This document shows positions 1 through 7,763 of a DNA stretch of 64,000 nucleotides, in pieces (within the stretch, counting starts at the first letter, position 1; each line of letters opens with the position of its first letter). Origin of the DNA: Gemmatimonadota bacterium (GTDB lineage: Bacteria > Gemmatimonadota > Gemmatimonadetes > Longimicrobiales > Gaopeijiaceae). The notes beneath the pieces are model-generated. The model saw only the letters and a program-made list of their open reading frames with translations. It searched no databases and was not told the DNA's origin. The stretch is from contig JABDLS010000080.1 of assembly GCA_013002885.1 (NCBI GenBank), positions 1 to 64,000 on the forward strand, given 5' to 3'. The position numbers and the translations under genes are program-made.

Positions 1-233
1 AGCACCTTATCGACGGCGAGGTCCACGTGCGCCTCTTCAAGGGCAACGTGATATGCCGGGGGCGTTGGTCCGATTCCTCTCTCTACGACCAGGAGCTCTC
101 TTCCATGGACGTGGCGGGTGGGTACGACCAAGAAGACGCACGTGGCTTCATCCGCATCAACGCACTGCGTCTGAGAGCCCACAAGCTGATCCTCGGCAAG
201 ACCGGCGAAGACGAGGGCGCGACGGGCGACTGA
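1..233 (+). CDS. argG: Argininosuccinate synthase, C-terminal fragment
   Basis: Only the last 77 codons or so are in the window; the reading frame is open from base 3 and the gene begins upstream. ArgG joins citrulline and aspartate with ATP in arginine biosynthesis, in the cytoplasm. The family's conserved C-terminal pattern is visible: a beta segment RLFKGNV, then SLYDQEL, then GYDQEDARGFIRINALRLR. The short acidic tail after LILGK is variable in the family. It is convergent with the minus-strand gene that follows. A GTG at 27 is internal, not a start. The rest of the arginine pathway is not in view. Confidence 0.85.
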   Translation, partial: HLIDGEVHVRLFKGNVICRGRWSDSSLYDQELSSMDVAGGYDQEDARGFIRINALRLRAHKLILGKTGEDEGATGD

Positions 234-306
234 CGGTCAGCCGCCAGGTCCATATCCGCCCCGAAGGTGGTCTGGTGGCCCCCTCGGGTCGGGTGAAGAT
301 GCCCGC

Positions 307-570
307 TCAGATGAGCTTCTTGAGTCTATCGAAGCCTTCTTTGATCTCCTCGGCGACGACGTCCAACGCGGCGCCGACGTCGCCGGAAGCGTCCTTGGCT
401 TCATCGCCCACGACCTTCATACGTCCACGGAGGCCTTCCATCTTCTTCTCGAGCTGCTGCCACTCCTCCCGGGCCTCCAACTTGGCGAGTCCGAACTTCA
501 CCTTGAGCTCGTCTCGTTCCTGCTCCAGTTGTTGCATGAGCTGCTGCAGTCGCTCCTTACCGCGTTCCAT
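307..570 (-). CDS. Small coiled-coil hypothetical protein (87 aa)
   Basis: An 87-residue charged protein beginning MERGKERLQQ. Almost the whole length is predicted by eye as amphipathic helix: Gln/Glu/Leu heptads in residues 1-45 and a second helix near the C-terminus ending FDRLKKLI. There is no Cys, no signal peptide and no membrane segment. The open frame runs on upstream to 672, but the ATG at 570 has a GGAG five bases ahead and the upstream part is low-complexity, so the short form is chosen. It is the last gene of the minus-strand run from 7715. No function is recognised; a structural or scaffolding helix protein is a guess. Confidence 0.6.
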   Translation of the reverse strand: MERGKERLQQLMQQLEQERDELKVKFGLAKLEAREEWQQLEKKMEGLRGRMKVVGDEAKDASGDVGAALDVVAEEIKEGFDRLKKLI

Positions 571-677
571 GAATGCTCCGTGGTTTGAGTTCGTATCGAC
601 GGTCGATGGGTGCCCTGAAGCTATCGTTGCGGACTCAGGGATGCAGGGATGTCCCCCGCGAGAGACGAACACCCGAA

Positions 678-1850
678 TCAGAGGCAGGCACCCTCGAGCA
701 GGTCGCGATCGAAGAGCTCGAGCTCCCGATCGGCCGCTGCCTCGTGGTCATCACCGCTGTCGAAGACAGCCGACCCCGAGGCCCTCCTTTCCAGGCGAAG
801 TCGCACGCGCTGGACGTGACTGGCGAGGAACTGGCGTTTGACGTTCCTGAACCCGAAGAAGCGGTCCTCCCCGAGTGTGAGTTCGGTGGCGTCGAACTCG
901 ATAGCCAGGGTCTGAAGAATCCGGTCGACCTTCCGACGGCTCACGCGAAGGCCGGTCCTCGACTTCAGGTACGCTACCGCGCGACTCAGGGAAACGACGC
1001 CCTTACCGCGAAGGGCGGTCTCGAAGACGTATCCGAGGAGGTAGCGTCGCAGCGTTTCCGCACGACGGACTCGAACCCAGGGGAGGCCGCGAACCACTCG
1101 TGCGGCCGCGTCGACTGCGACGAAGGCGGCGCCAGCGGAGATGCCTGCCACAGCAGCGAGGAGCAGGACTCTGCCGGCGGCTTCGGGTGGGGCACTGGCG
1201 AACCATGCCAGACCCATGGCGGCGAACGCCAAGGTCACGGCACGACCGGTTCTGCCGCCGCCGTCGCGGTCGCTCATGGGCTCCTCGCACCTTACCCAGG
1301 CCGGTCTCGGCTCGCGCACCCTCAAGTCGCCGTGGGCGCTCGCCACCATCTCTGGGAACGCATACACGATGTGGCCGTCCCACGACGGATGTGCCTCGCC
1401 TCCATAGAGCTTCACCAGGCGTTCCGCTTCGCGTTCGGCCGCCTTCACCGTGAGGCCCGTGTGCTCGACCAGCTCCGCGATGCTGATCACGCCTTCCCGG
1501 GCTCGAATGAGGCGCAGTGTCTTCCGGTCGAAGGGCACCGCGATGTCTCGCCGCCGGTGAGACGGGACCGGTCCCAGGTTCCACCCCCGACGGGTGGACG
1601 GTGGGGCAGTCGGAGCGTCGGCGCCCTCGGCTGCCGAGCCGAGACGGTAGACGAGCACAGCCGTCTCGGTCACCGTCACTTCGACCCGTCCGTCGGCCAT
1701 CAGCGAGTGGAGCGCAGAATCGACCGATTCCAGCGGGTAGCCGGTGGCCAGGACCAGGTCACCTCGCGTTCCCCGGCCGCCTAGTGCGCGCAGAGCTCTG
1801 TACAGGTCGGCTTCGAGGACCGCGCTGCCAGGTGGTCCTTGTCGGTTCAT
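678..1850 (-). CDS. Membrane protein with winged-helix-like N- and C-terminal regions, unknown function
   Basis: A 390-residue protein I do not recognise. Residues 13-65 look like a winged helix (LYRALRALGG, then GYPLESVDSALHSLMADGRVEV). A second such unit lies around residues 108-165 (LRLIRAREGVISIAELVEHTGLTV in outline). Two hydrophobic stretches follow near residues 203-245, and the C-terminal part again carries basic helices (RTGLRVSRRKVDRIL). The start codon directly abuts the TAG of the serine hydrolase upstream (TAGATG), which suggests translational coupling. The layout would suit a membrane-bound regulator of the operon, but this is inference from architecture only. Confidence 0.6.
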   Translation of the reverse strand: MNRQGPPGSAVLEADLYRALRALGGRGTRGDLVLATGYPLESVDSALHSLMADGRVEVTVTETAVLVYRLGSAAEGADAPTAPPSTRRGWNLGPVPSHRRRDIAVPFDRKTLRLIRAREGVISIAELVEHTGLTVKAAEREAERLVKLYGGEAHPSWDGHIVYAFPEMVASAHGDLRVREPRPAWVRCEEPMSDRDGGGRTGRAVTLAFAAMGLAWFASAPPEAAGRVLLLAAVAGISAGAAFVAVDAAARVVRGLPWVRVRRAETLRRYLLGYVFETALRGKGVVSLSRAVAYLKSRTGLRVSRRKVDRILQTLAIEFDATELTLGEDRFFGFRNVKRQFLASHVQRVRLRLERRASGSAVFDSGDDHEAAADRELELFDRDLLEGACL

Positions 1851-3419
1851 CTACGGTGCTCGCCCTGCCGGGTCCGCGATTCTCGGACTGTGGTTTCCGT
1901 GCTGGCTGTAGCTCTCCACATCGCCGGCCGCGCTTCGATGGAAGATTACGTCGTGCCCCCGCTCTCCATCGGAGCGGATGACGTAGAAGACGTCGCCCTC
2001 GTCGTGTCCCAGGCGGGTGAGGGCCTGCGTCGGGTCGCCGGTCGGCAGAGAAAGCAGAGCCAATCCGCCCTTCCACCGGACGGCGGCCGACTCCGAGCCC
2101 CAAGGCTGCGCCGAATACGTACCGAGATAGGGTGTCAGGTCGGGTTCGTCGTGGCTGGGCCCGAATGCGAGTTCCGTCTCCTGGCCATCCCCGTGGTGCT
2201 CGCCATCCGCAGCGGCGCTCTTGATTGCGTCGGCCACCAGTTCGTAGAGACCGCTGGTATACGTACCGGCGCTGACCATGGCGTTGGCCATGAAGACCGT
2301 GGCGATTTTGTCGTCGGTCTGCATCTGCAACTGGCTTCGAAAACCCGGACAACTGCCACCGTGTCCCACGAAGGTCTCGCCGTCAGAGCGACGCACGCTG
2401 AATCCGAGACCCCAGAAGGTGTTGAAAGACGGATCCACGTAGTGGACCCGATGCATCTCGTCGAGGGTGTGGGCGTGCAGGACCTCCTCACGGTCGCCGG
2501 TGAGGCGGAACTGCCAGGAAGCGAAACGAGCCAGGTCCTCCGACGTCGACGCGAAGCCGGCGGCGGGCGCGATCCCCTTCGCCTGGAACAACGCGACCGC
2601 CTCCCGCTCGCCCGCTCTGGTAGGGGCGCTGTAGCCCGTCGCGAGGCGCTTGCCCCGCTGCTCCAACGGGATCTCGGGGTAGGTGTTCGATAGGCTGAGG
2701 GGGTCGAGGATGTTCTGACGGACGTATTCGTCGTACTCCATGCCCGACAACTCCTCGATGATCTCACCGGCAAGCGTCAGTCCAAGATTCGAGTACTGGA
2801 AGTACCGACGAGCGGGGTAAAGTGTCTCCTGCTCGCGCAGCCCGGCTATCACCTCGTCTTCGGTAGGGAAGGGGAAGTCAGGACCGGTCCAGTAGGGGTG
2901 GTTCGACTCTCTCGGAAGTCCCGACGAGTGGGTGAGTAGACCTTCGATGGTCACGGGAGGCGACCCCTCCCATCTCTGTTCGACGGCGTACCAGGGAAGG
3001 TGCTTCTCCAGCGGATCGCGGAGCGTCAGTCTGCCTCGATCGCGGAGCTGCATGACGGCGATGGCCGTGAAGAGCTTCGAAATGGAGCAGATGCTGTACA
3101 GCGTTTCCGTGGTCGCCGGGACACCGGAATCCGGGTGAGCCAGCCCCATGGCAGCGCTCCACACCAACTCCTGGTCGTGGACGATGGCCGCGGAGGCCCC
3201 GGGAATCTGCTCGTAGGCCATCTGCGCGTCGAGCCAGACCCGAGCCACCTCCAGCGCCTCGGCGACGGCCTCATCGTCCGCGACCTGCGCGGCGGCGGGT
3301 CCGGCTGCCACCAGGAGGCCCGCCCAAAGGAGGAGCGCTGCCAGCGCGGATGGGCGTTCGCGGGCGCGCCCTGGGCCTGCCGATTCGTCACGGTGGCAAA
3401 ACGAAGGGCGGGAGGTCAT
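1851..3419 (-). CDS. Exported beta-lactamase-fold serine hydrolase
   Basis: A class C beta-lactamase/PBP4-like family protein (522 aa). Such proteins are typically esterases, D-aminopeptidases or DD-peptidases in the periplasm. A signal peptide lies near residues 24-46, ending AAAQ. The SxxK nucleophile motif is SISK in the stretch YSICSISKLF, the second motif is YSN (QYSNLGLTL), and the HxG motif is HGG. The C-terminal 100 residues are an extra domain common in this family. The frame is open to a TTG at 3449, but the ATG at 3419 with GGAG eight bases upstream is preferred. It lies between an ABC exporter and the HTH/membrane gene. The substrate is unknown; true beta-lactamase activity is not implied. 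Confidence 0.85.
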   Translation of the reverse strand: MTSRPSFCHRDESAGPGRARERPSALAALLLWAGLLVAAGPAAAQVADDEAVAEALEVARVWLDAQMAYEQIPGASAAIVHDQELVWSAAMGLAHPDSGVPATTETLYSICSISKLFTAIAVMQLRDRGRLTLRDPLEKHLPWYAVEQRWEGSPPVTIEGLLTHSSGLPRESNHPYWTGPDFPFPTEDEVIAGLREQETLYPARRYFQYSNLGLTLAGEIIEELSGMEYDEYVRQNILDPLSLSNTYPEIPLEQRGKRLATGYSAPTRAGEREAVALFQAKGIAPAAGFASTSEDLARFASWQFRLTGDREEVLHAHTLDEMHRVHYVDPSFNTFWGLGFSVRRSDGETFVGHGGSCPGFRSQLQMQTDDKIATVFMANAMVSAGTYTSGLYELVADAIKSAAADGEHHGDGQETELAFGPSHDEPDLTPYLGTYSAQPWGSESAAVRWKGGLALLSLPTGDPTQALTRLGHDEGDVFYVIRSDGERGHDVIFHRSAAGDVESYSQHGNHSPRIADPAGRAP

Positions 3420-3460
3420 GACGGCTCTCCGGGCGACGGAACGAGACAACGTCGCTCATT

Positions 3461-5311
3461 CTACGGTGCGCCCTTCCGCGCCGCACCCTCCCCGAACTGC
3501 GCGCCATGCAGCTCGGCGAAGCGTCCACCGAGTGCGACGAGCTCATCCCATGTGCCTTCCTCGACAATACGCCCGTCCACCAGCACCAGGATCTTGTCGG
3601 CGTCCCGGATGGTCGAGAGGCGGTGCGCGATGACGATGAGCGTACGTCCCTCGGCACGGGCCAGGATGGCCTTCGCCACACGCTGCTCGATGACACTGTC
3701 GAGGGCGGACGTCGCCTCGTCGAGGATGAGGATGTCCGGGTCCCGTAGAAGCGCCCGGGCGAGCGCTACCCGCTGCCGTTGGCCTCCGGAGAGCTGCACA
3801 CCGCGGTCGCCGATCTCGGTGTCGAGACCCTGTCGTAGCCCTTCCACGAAACGCCCGAGCTCGACGTCGTGGAGGGCATCCATGAGTTCGTCCTGGTCGG
3901 CGGGCCGATCGAGGCCGAAGGTCAGGTTCTGGCGGAGGGTCCCGTTCAGGAGCCATACGTCCTGGCTGACGATCGCCATGGTCGCGTGGAGGGATGAAAG
4001 GGAGTAGTCCCGGATGTCGACGCCGTCGAGGCGAATGGTATCGGGATCCACGTCGTAGAAGCGCGCGATGAGGTCGACAAAAGTGGTCTTCCCCGCTCCC
4101 GTGGGCCCCACGATGGCCGTGACCTTGCCCGCCTCCAGCGTCACGCTGATGTCACGCAGGGTGTCCACACCGTCCTGGTATCGGAAGTCGAGCCCCTGGA
4201 CCTCGATCGCCTCCTCGAGCTGGTCGAATCGCCGGGGCCCGGAGGGAACGATGAACTTGCCCTCGTCGACGAAGAGCCCGGCGACGGCCTCCAGCCGGGG
4301 GATCTCCTCGGACACCTTGAGGCTGAACTCGCTCACGTACTTGTAGTCCCTCAGCGACTGCTGGAGGATGAGCAGGAACGCGCCGAAGGCTGCGAGATCG
4401 CCGGGTCGGAAGTCCCCTACCCAGAAGATCACGGCGCCCTGAACGACGAGCATGACCAGGAGAATCACGACTTCCTCCACTGGGTAGCGGAGGCTGATGA
4501 CCCGCCCTCGCCGGACGGCGATGTCTTCCGCCTCACGGAGCACGTCGGCGTAGGCGGCCGCCGTCGCTCGCTCCTGTGAGTACGCCTTCACCAGGGGAAT
4601 GGAGCCCAGGATGTCCACGATCCGGGAGCGGAGGCGACGGTCGACTTCCACCCCTTCCCGGGCGATGCGCTCCACCGTCCGGTTGATGGTGTTCATGAAC
4701 CAATGGACGAAGGGTAGGGAGAGTATGAAGGCGATGGAGAGCGGAAGGGAGATCCCGACCATGACCCCACCTTTCACCAGGAGTCCGATGGCATTCTGGA
4801 AGAGCCCCTCGGCGGCGGTAAGGAGCCCCAGGACCGAGCTCGACCACCCGATCTCAGCGTCGACCCGCCCGACGGCGTTCCGGTCGAAATACTGGCGCCC
4901 GAAGCCGAGTACCCGGGCGAAGGTCTCCTCGCCCACCTCAACCCGATACCGCTCGTTCCGCTGGACGACGAAGAGCTTGCTGACGTACTCGAGGACCAGC
5001 TTTCCTATGCGTCCGGCGATGACCAGCCCGACGACGACGACGACCAGGTACGCGTCACGGGCGTCCGAAGCTTCCACAGTGTCGGGGACCAGCGCCAGGA
5101 TCCAACCGAACCAACGGGAGTCCTCGAGGAAGTCGAAGGAGTTCTGTGAGACCGCGTCGGTGAGGGGAATGAGGAGGGAATACGAGACCGCCTCGAACGC
5201 TGCAGCGGCAAGGACCAGCGCGATGGGGATGGCGAGATGCCACCAACGTCCGCCTACCACACCCCAGTAGTGGCGGAGAACGCCGCGAGCGGTCGGTGTG
5301 AAGGAACTCAC
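3461..5311 (-). CDS. ABC exporter, fused membrane and ATPase domains
   Basis: A 616-residue half-transporter of the MsbA/multidrug exporter type that should work as a homodimer in the inner membrane. About 330 residues of transmembrane domain with the usual six hydrophobic segments come first, then the ATPase: Walker A GPTGAGKTT, Q-loop SQD, signature LSGGQRQR, Walker B ILILDEATS and H-loop IAHRLS. The frame extends upstream, but the GTG at 5311 overlaps the TGA of the peptidase gene by the classic GTGA arrangement and gives a normal N-terminus. Coupling to an anchored C69-family peptidase and a secreted serine hydrolase suggests export linked to peptide or amide processing. Lipid or drug export remains possible. 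Confidence 0.9.
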   Translation of the reverse strand: MSSFTPTARGVLRHYWGVVGGRWWHLAIPIALVLAAAAFEAVSYSLLIPLTDAVSQNSFDFLEDSRWFGWILALVPDTVEASDARDAYLVVVVVGLVIAGRIGKLVLEYVSKLFVVQRNERYRVEVGEETFARVLGFGRQYFDRNAVGRVDAEIGWSSSVLGLLTAAEGLFQNAIGLLVKGGVMVGISLPLSIAFILSLPFVHWFMNTINRTVERIAREGVEVDRRLRSRIVDILGSIPLVKAYSQERATAAAYADVLREAEDIAVRRGRVISLRYPVEEVVILLVMLVVQGAVIFWVGDFRPGDLAAFGAFLLILQQSLRDYKYVSEFSLKVSEEIPRLEAVAGLFVDEGKFIVPSGPRRFDQLEEAIEVQGLDFRYQDGVDTLRDISVTLEAGKVTAIVGPTGAGKTTFVDLIARFYDVDPDTIRLDGVDIRDYSLSSLHATMAIVSQDVWLLNGTLRQNLTFGLDRPADQDELMDALHDVELGRFVEGLRQGLDTEIGDRGVQLSGGQRQRVALARALLRDPDILILDEATSALDSVIEQRVAKAILARAEGRTLIVIAHRLSTIRDADKILVLVDGRIVEEGTWDELVALGGRFAELHGAQFGEGAARKGAP

Positions 5312-7107
5312 TCTGCGCGCTGGCTTCGGGCCAGGAATATGCCGAAGCCGACACCGAGGAGGAGGCCGACGATGCCGCCAGCCAACCACGGGCCGACGTC
5401 GGTACCCGTCGCCCCCCCGCCTCGCTGTCGCAGTTCGGAGGCGTCCACGTCGGAGAGCACGGTTGCCTGTTCGGCGTAACTCCCGTGACGCCGGGGGTAG
5501 TCATCGAGTCCTTCGACCCAACAGCGGTGGTAGGTGCGACCTGGACGCAACGTCATGGGCTCGCTCTCGGGTCGCCACGAGGCCCCCTCGGGCACGTCGA
5601 CCGTGGGCATCCGGATCCCGGACTGAGCGCGGGTCTCCACCTCCACCCCCACGACCAGTCGTTCGCCCAGGTCGAGTGCGTCCAGGAGGTGCTGCTCTAC
5701 CTGGTCGGTGAGGATTCCGGGGATCATCTGACTCCGGTTTTCGTTCACCAATTGGCGGGCCCGTCGCTCGGTCTCGAAGTGGGCGTCGATGACGTCGGCC
5801 TCGAACGCCTCGAGGGCTGCCGTCACGGGCTTCAGAAGCGAGCGGGGGTCCTCGCAGGTGTGGTAGAGGAGTCGCTTGTGGACACGGTACGCCGAGGTGG
5901 TGCCTTCAAGGGGGGCGAAGTCGGCGTCGATGAAGTCGGTGTCCGAATCGGACGTGAGGTAGCGATGCTGCTTGTACTCCGGTGGGACACCCTCCGCGCC
6001 CAGGGGCACGGCCACGAAGGGACTCGCCACCGCTCCCGTGATGGACATCCAGAGGGTGGCGAGCTCAGGGCGGACGCCCGACCGCAGGTGCGCCACTTGC
6101 CCGTATCCGGCGCCGTCGTTGGACCAACGAGGGTCTCGCACCAACGCCATCATGTCGGCGAGGCTCATCGTCCCGAGAGCCGCGATCTCCGCTTCGAGGT
6201 CCGGCGGGTACCGAAAGAGGGTGTGTGGGTCATCCTGGCCGGGGGCGCTCGGGAAGGGCACGCCGTAGACGCGGTGCAGATCGAAGGGCTCGCCGGACTC
6301 GGGGTCCCACCACCCCTGCGAGACCGCGAAATCCACGATGTTGGCCGACGCCATGAAGTCGGGGTCGTCCTGGAAGTCCAGCGGAAAGTCGCGAATGTAG
6401 CCAGGGTAGCTGACCCGGACCTCGTCGGACCCGAGTCGCTCGGCCGCCCAGAGCCCCTGGCCACCGGCGTAGTCGATGAGAACCCACCCTTCGTTGGGAT
6501 CCGCGAAGAGGTGTGAGTTCCCGCCGTAGGTGGCGTAGCCGTGTTCGTCGATGAGCGCGCCCACGATCTCCACGGCTTCCCGAGCCGTCGTCGCGCGCTC
6601 CATGACCAGGCGGGAGAGATCGCTGTAGCTGAGGCCCGTCTGAGGGTCCGGCGTCATGGCCCGAAGCTCGGGCCTGGAAGGAGACCATACGTCGCGGGCC
6701 GCCACCATGCGTTCGTTCAGGCCTCCGTTGGTGAGCGGAGGCGGGAAACCCGCGAACTCCGAGTAGTTGGTGGTCACATAGCGCAGTGTCTCCTCGATTT
6801 GTGGAATGCGCATCCGTTGCCCCGGAAAGCGGGCTTCGTCCGTGACGCCCACTTCGACCGTAGTGCCCGGAGGGAAGGCGCGGGCCGGGGTGATTTCATA
6901 CCAGTGACTCGACGGTTCGTGGCCGAAGCCACCCAGAAGCACCGACCCGTCATCGGTAAGATCCCGGCCCACGTAGATGGCGATACTCTTCGCCGGAGGG
7001 GGGGCGGTGGCGACGATCTGCGCGTGCCCGGGACTCGCGCCGAAGGGGGAGAGCACGAGGAGCGAAAGCGTCACGAGGAAGAGCGATGGCGCGGTGGTGA
7101 AGAGCAT
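5308..7107 (-). CDS. C69-family (PepD-like) peptidase homologue with C-terminal membrane anchor; nucleophile Cys replaced by Ser
   Basis: A 599-residue protein related to peptidase family C69, N-terminal-nucleophile dipeptidases. A signal peptide (residues 1-29, ending GHAQ) is followed by the family's first strand. Where C69 enzymes read C-T-T-x-x-V-G this protein reads S-I-A-I-Y-V-G, then DDGS, so the expected Cys nucleophile is Ser. Downstream family patterns such as YGGNSHLFAD and the VRVSYPGYI region remain. The C-terminus has a single hydrophobic anchor (WLAGGIVGLLLGVGFGIFLA) with a short basic tail, so the enzyme should face the periplasm. The ATG at 7107 is chosen; about 150 codons of open frame upstream overlap another gene. 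Activity with Ser as nucleophile is uncertain. Confidence 0.8.
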   Translation of the reverse strand: MLFTTAPSLFLVTLSLLVLSPFGASPGHAQIVATAPPPAKSIAIYVGRDLTDDGSVLLGGFGHEPSSHWYEITPARAFPPGTTVEVGVTDEARFPGQRMRIPQIEETLRYVTTNYSEFAGFPPPLTNGGLNERMVAARDVWSPSRPELRAMTPDPQTGLSYSDLSRLVMERATTAREAVEIVGALIDEHGYATYGGNSHLFADPNEGWVLIDYAGGQGLWAAERLGSDEVRVSYPGYIRDFPLDFQDDPDFMASANIVDFAVSQGWWDPESGEPFDLHRVYGVPFPSAPGQDDPHTLFRYPPDLEAEIAALGTMSLADMMALVRDPRWSNDGAGYGQVAHLRSGVRPELATLWMSITGAVASPFVAVPLGAEGVPPEYKQHRYLTSDSDTDFIDADFAPLEGTTSAYRVHKRLLYHTCEDPRSLLKPVTAALEAFEADVIDAHFETERRARQLVNENRSQMIPGILTDQVEQHLLDALDLGERLVVGVEVETRAQSGIRMPTVDVPEGASWRPESEPMTLRPGRTYHRCWVEGLDDYPRRHGSYAEQATVLSDVDASELRQRGGGATGTDVGPWLAGGIVGLLLGVGFGIFLARSQRAE

Positions 7108-7172
7108 GCCCCGGAGCACCGACAGTTCGGGCGCGAGAGGTACGGGTCCCGTCGGGAGGCGAAGTCGGGGTG

Positions 7173-7715
7173 TCACGAAGAGCGAAGACCTGACATCGGG
7201 TCCGGCCGGGAATCTGGCGTCGTCGAGCCCCGCGGAGCGGCTGGAGCGGCCGGCGTGCATAGAACCAGGAAGTTGAAGAGCGCTTCCCCCGTGGCCAGCG
7301 GGACGGCGTCGCTCACGACGAGTTCGGCCTCGGTCGCGAGCGTGGTCGTGTTGTCGTAGAAGTTGAAAAGGCAGTCGGCGCCCGACCTCCGGTAGCGGAG
7401 CGACGCCTCTGCAGGGGCATCCCTCGGGTCCGGCGTGCGCGTCCAACCCTCGATCTCGACCTGGGCGTAGAAGCCCTCGACGATCTGTGAAGAGGGCAGC
7501 CGACTTCCTCCCGCGGCGGTGACCCGGCAGCCCGGGACCATCTTCCGGGTTCGCCAATCGTCGATGGTGTCAGGCTCGGACAGAGCAGTCATTCCCATGA
7601 CGTCCCGCATGAACTGCTCGGCTTCAAGACACAGCTCCACCTGAGCGGTGGCCGGCGTCGGGAGTAGAAGAAGTGCCAGGACGACCGGAAGTGTCCAGCA
7701 GGGGCGTGCTCTCAT
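7173..7715 (-). CDS. Small secreted hypothetical protein
   Basis: A 180-residue protein with a clear signal peptide (MRARPCWTLPVVLALLLLPTPATAQ). The mature part has one Cys pair candidate (VELCLEAE and MVPGCRV) plus later Cys in ADCLFNF and FLVLCTP, and alternates short strands, so a small disulfide-bonded periplasmic domain is plausible. The tail is Pro/Ala/Ser-rich. It is first in the minus-strand run, 65 bp ahead of the C69-family gene. I do not recognise the family. A substrate-binding or chaperone partner for the exporter and peptidase would fit the context but is not shown by the sequence. Confidence 0.65.
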   Translation of the reverse strand: MRARPCWTLPVVLALLLLPTPATAQVELCLEAEQFMRDVMGMTALSEPDTIDDWRTRKMVPGCRVTAAGGSRLPSSQIVEGFYAQVEIEGWTRTPDPRDAPAEASLRYRRSGADCLFNFYDNTTTLATEAELVVSDAVPLATGEALFNFLVLCTPAAPAAPRGSTTPDSRPDPMSGLRSS

Positions 7716-7763
7716 GAGGATCTCGAGTGCGTGGTAGGTCAGGCGAGTCGGCTTTCCTACTAC

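Noticed and set aside
573-1784. 403-codon open frame on the plus strand
   Set aside because: Antisense to the 678-1850 gene; its translation is Arg/Glu/Gly-rich with no domain, no signal and no ribosome site. Long antisense frames are expected at this GC content.
7108-7557. N-terminal extension of the C69-family gene
   Set aside because: Overlaps the secreted-protein gene at 7173-7715 in another frame and is Arg/Gly-rich; the signal peptide begins at 7107.
307-7715. Lasso peptide or bacteriocin cluster
   Set aside because: Exporter and proteases are suggestive, but no precursor peptide, RiPP recognition element, cyclase or maturase was found.
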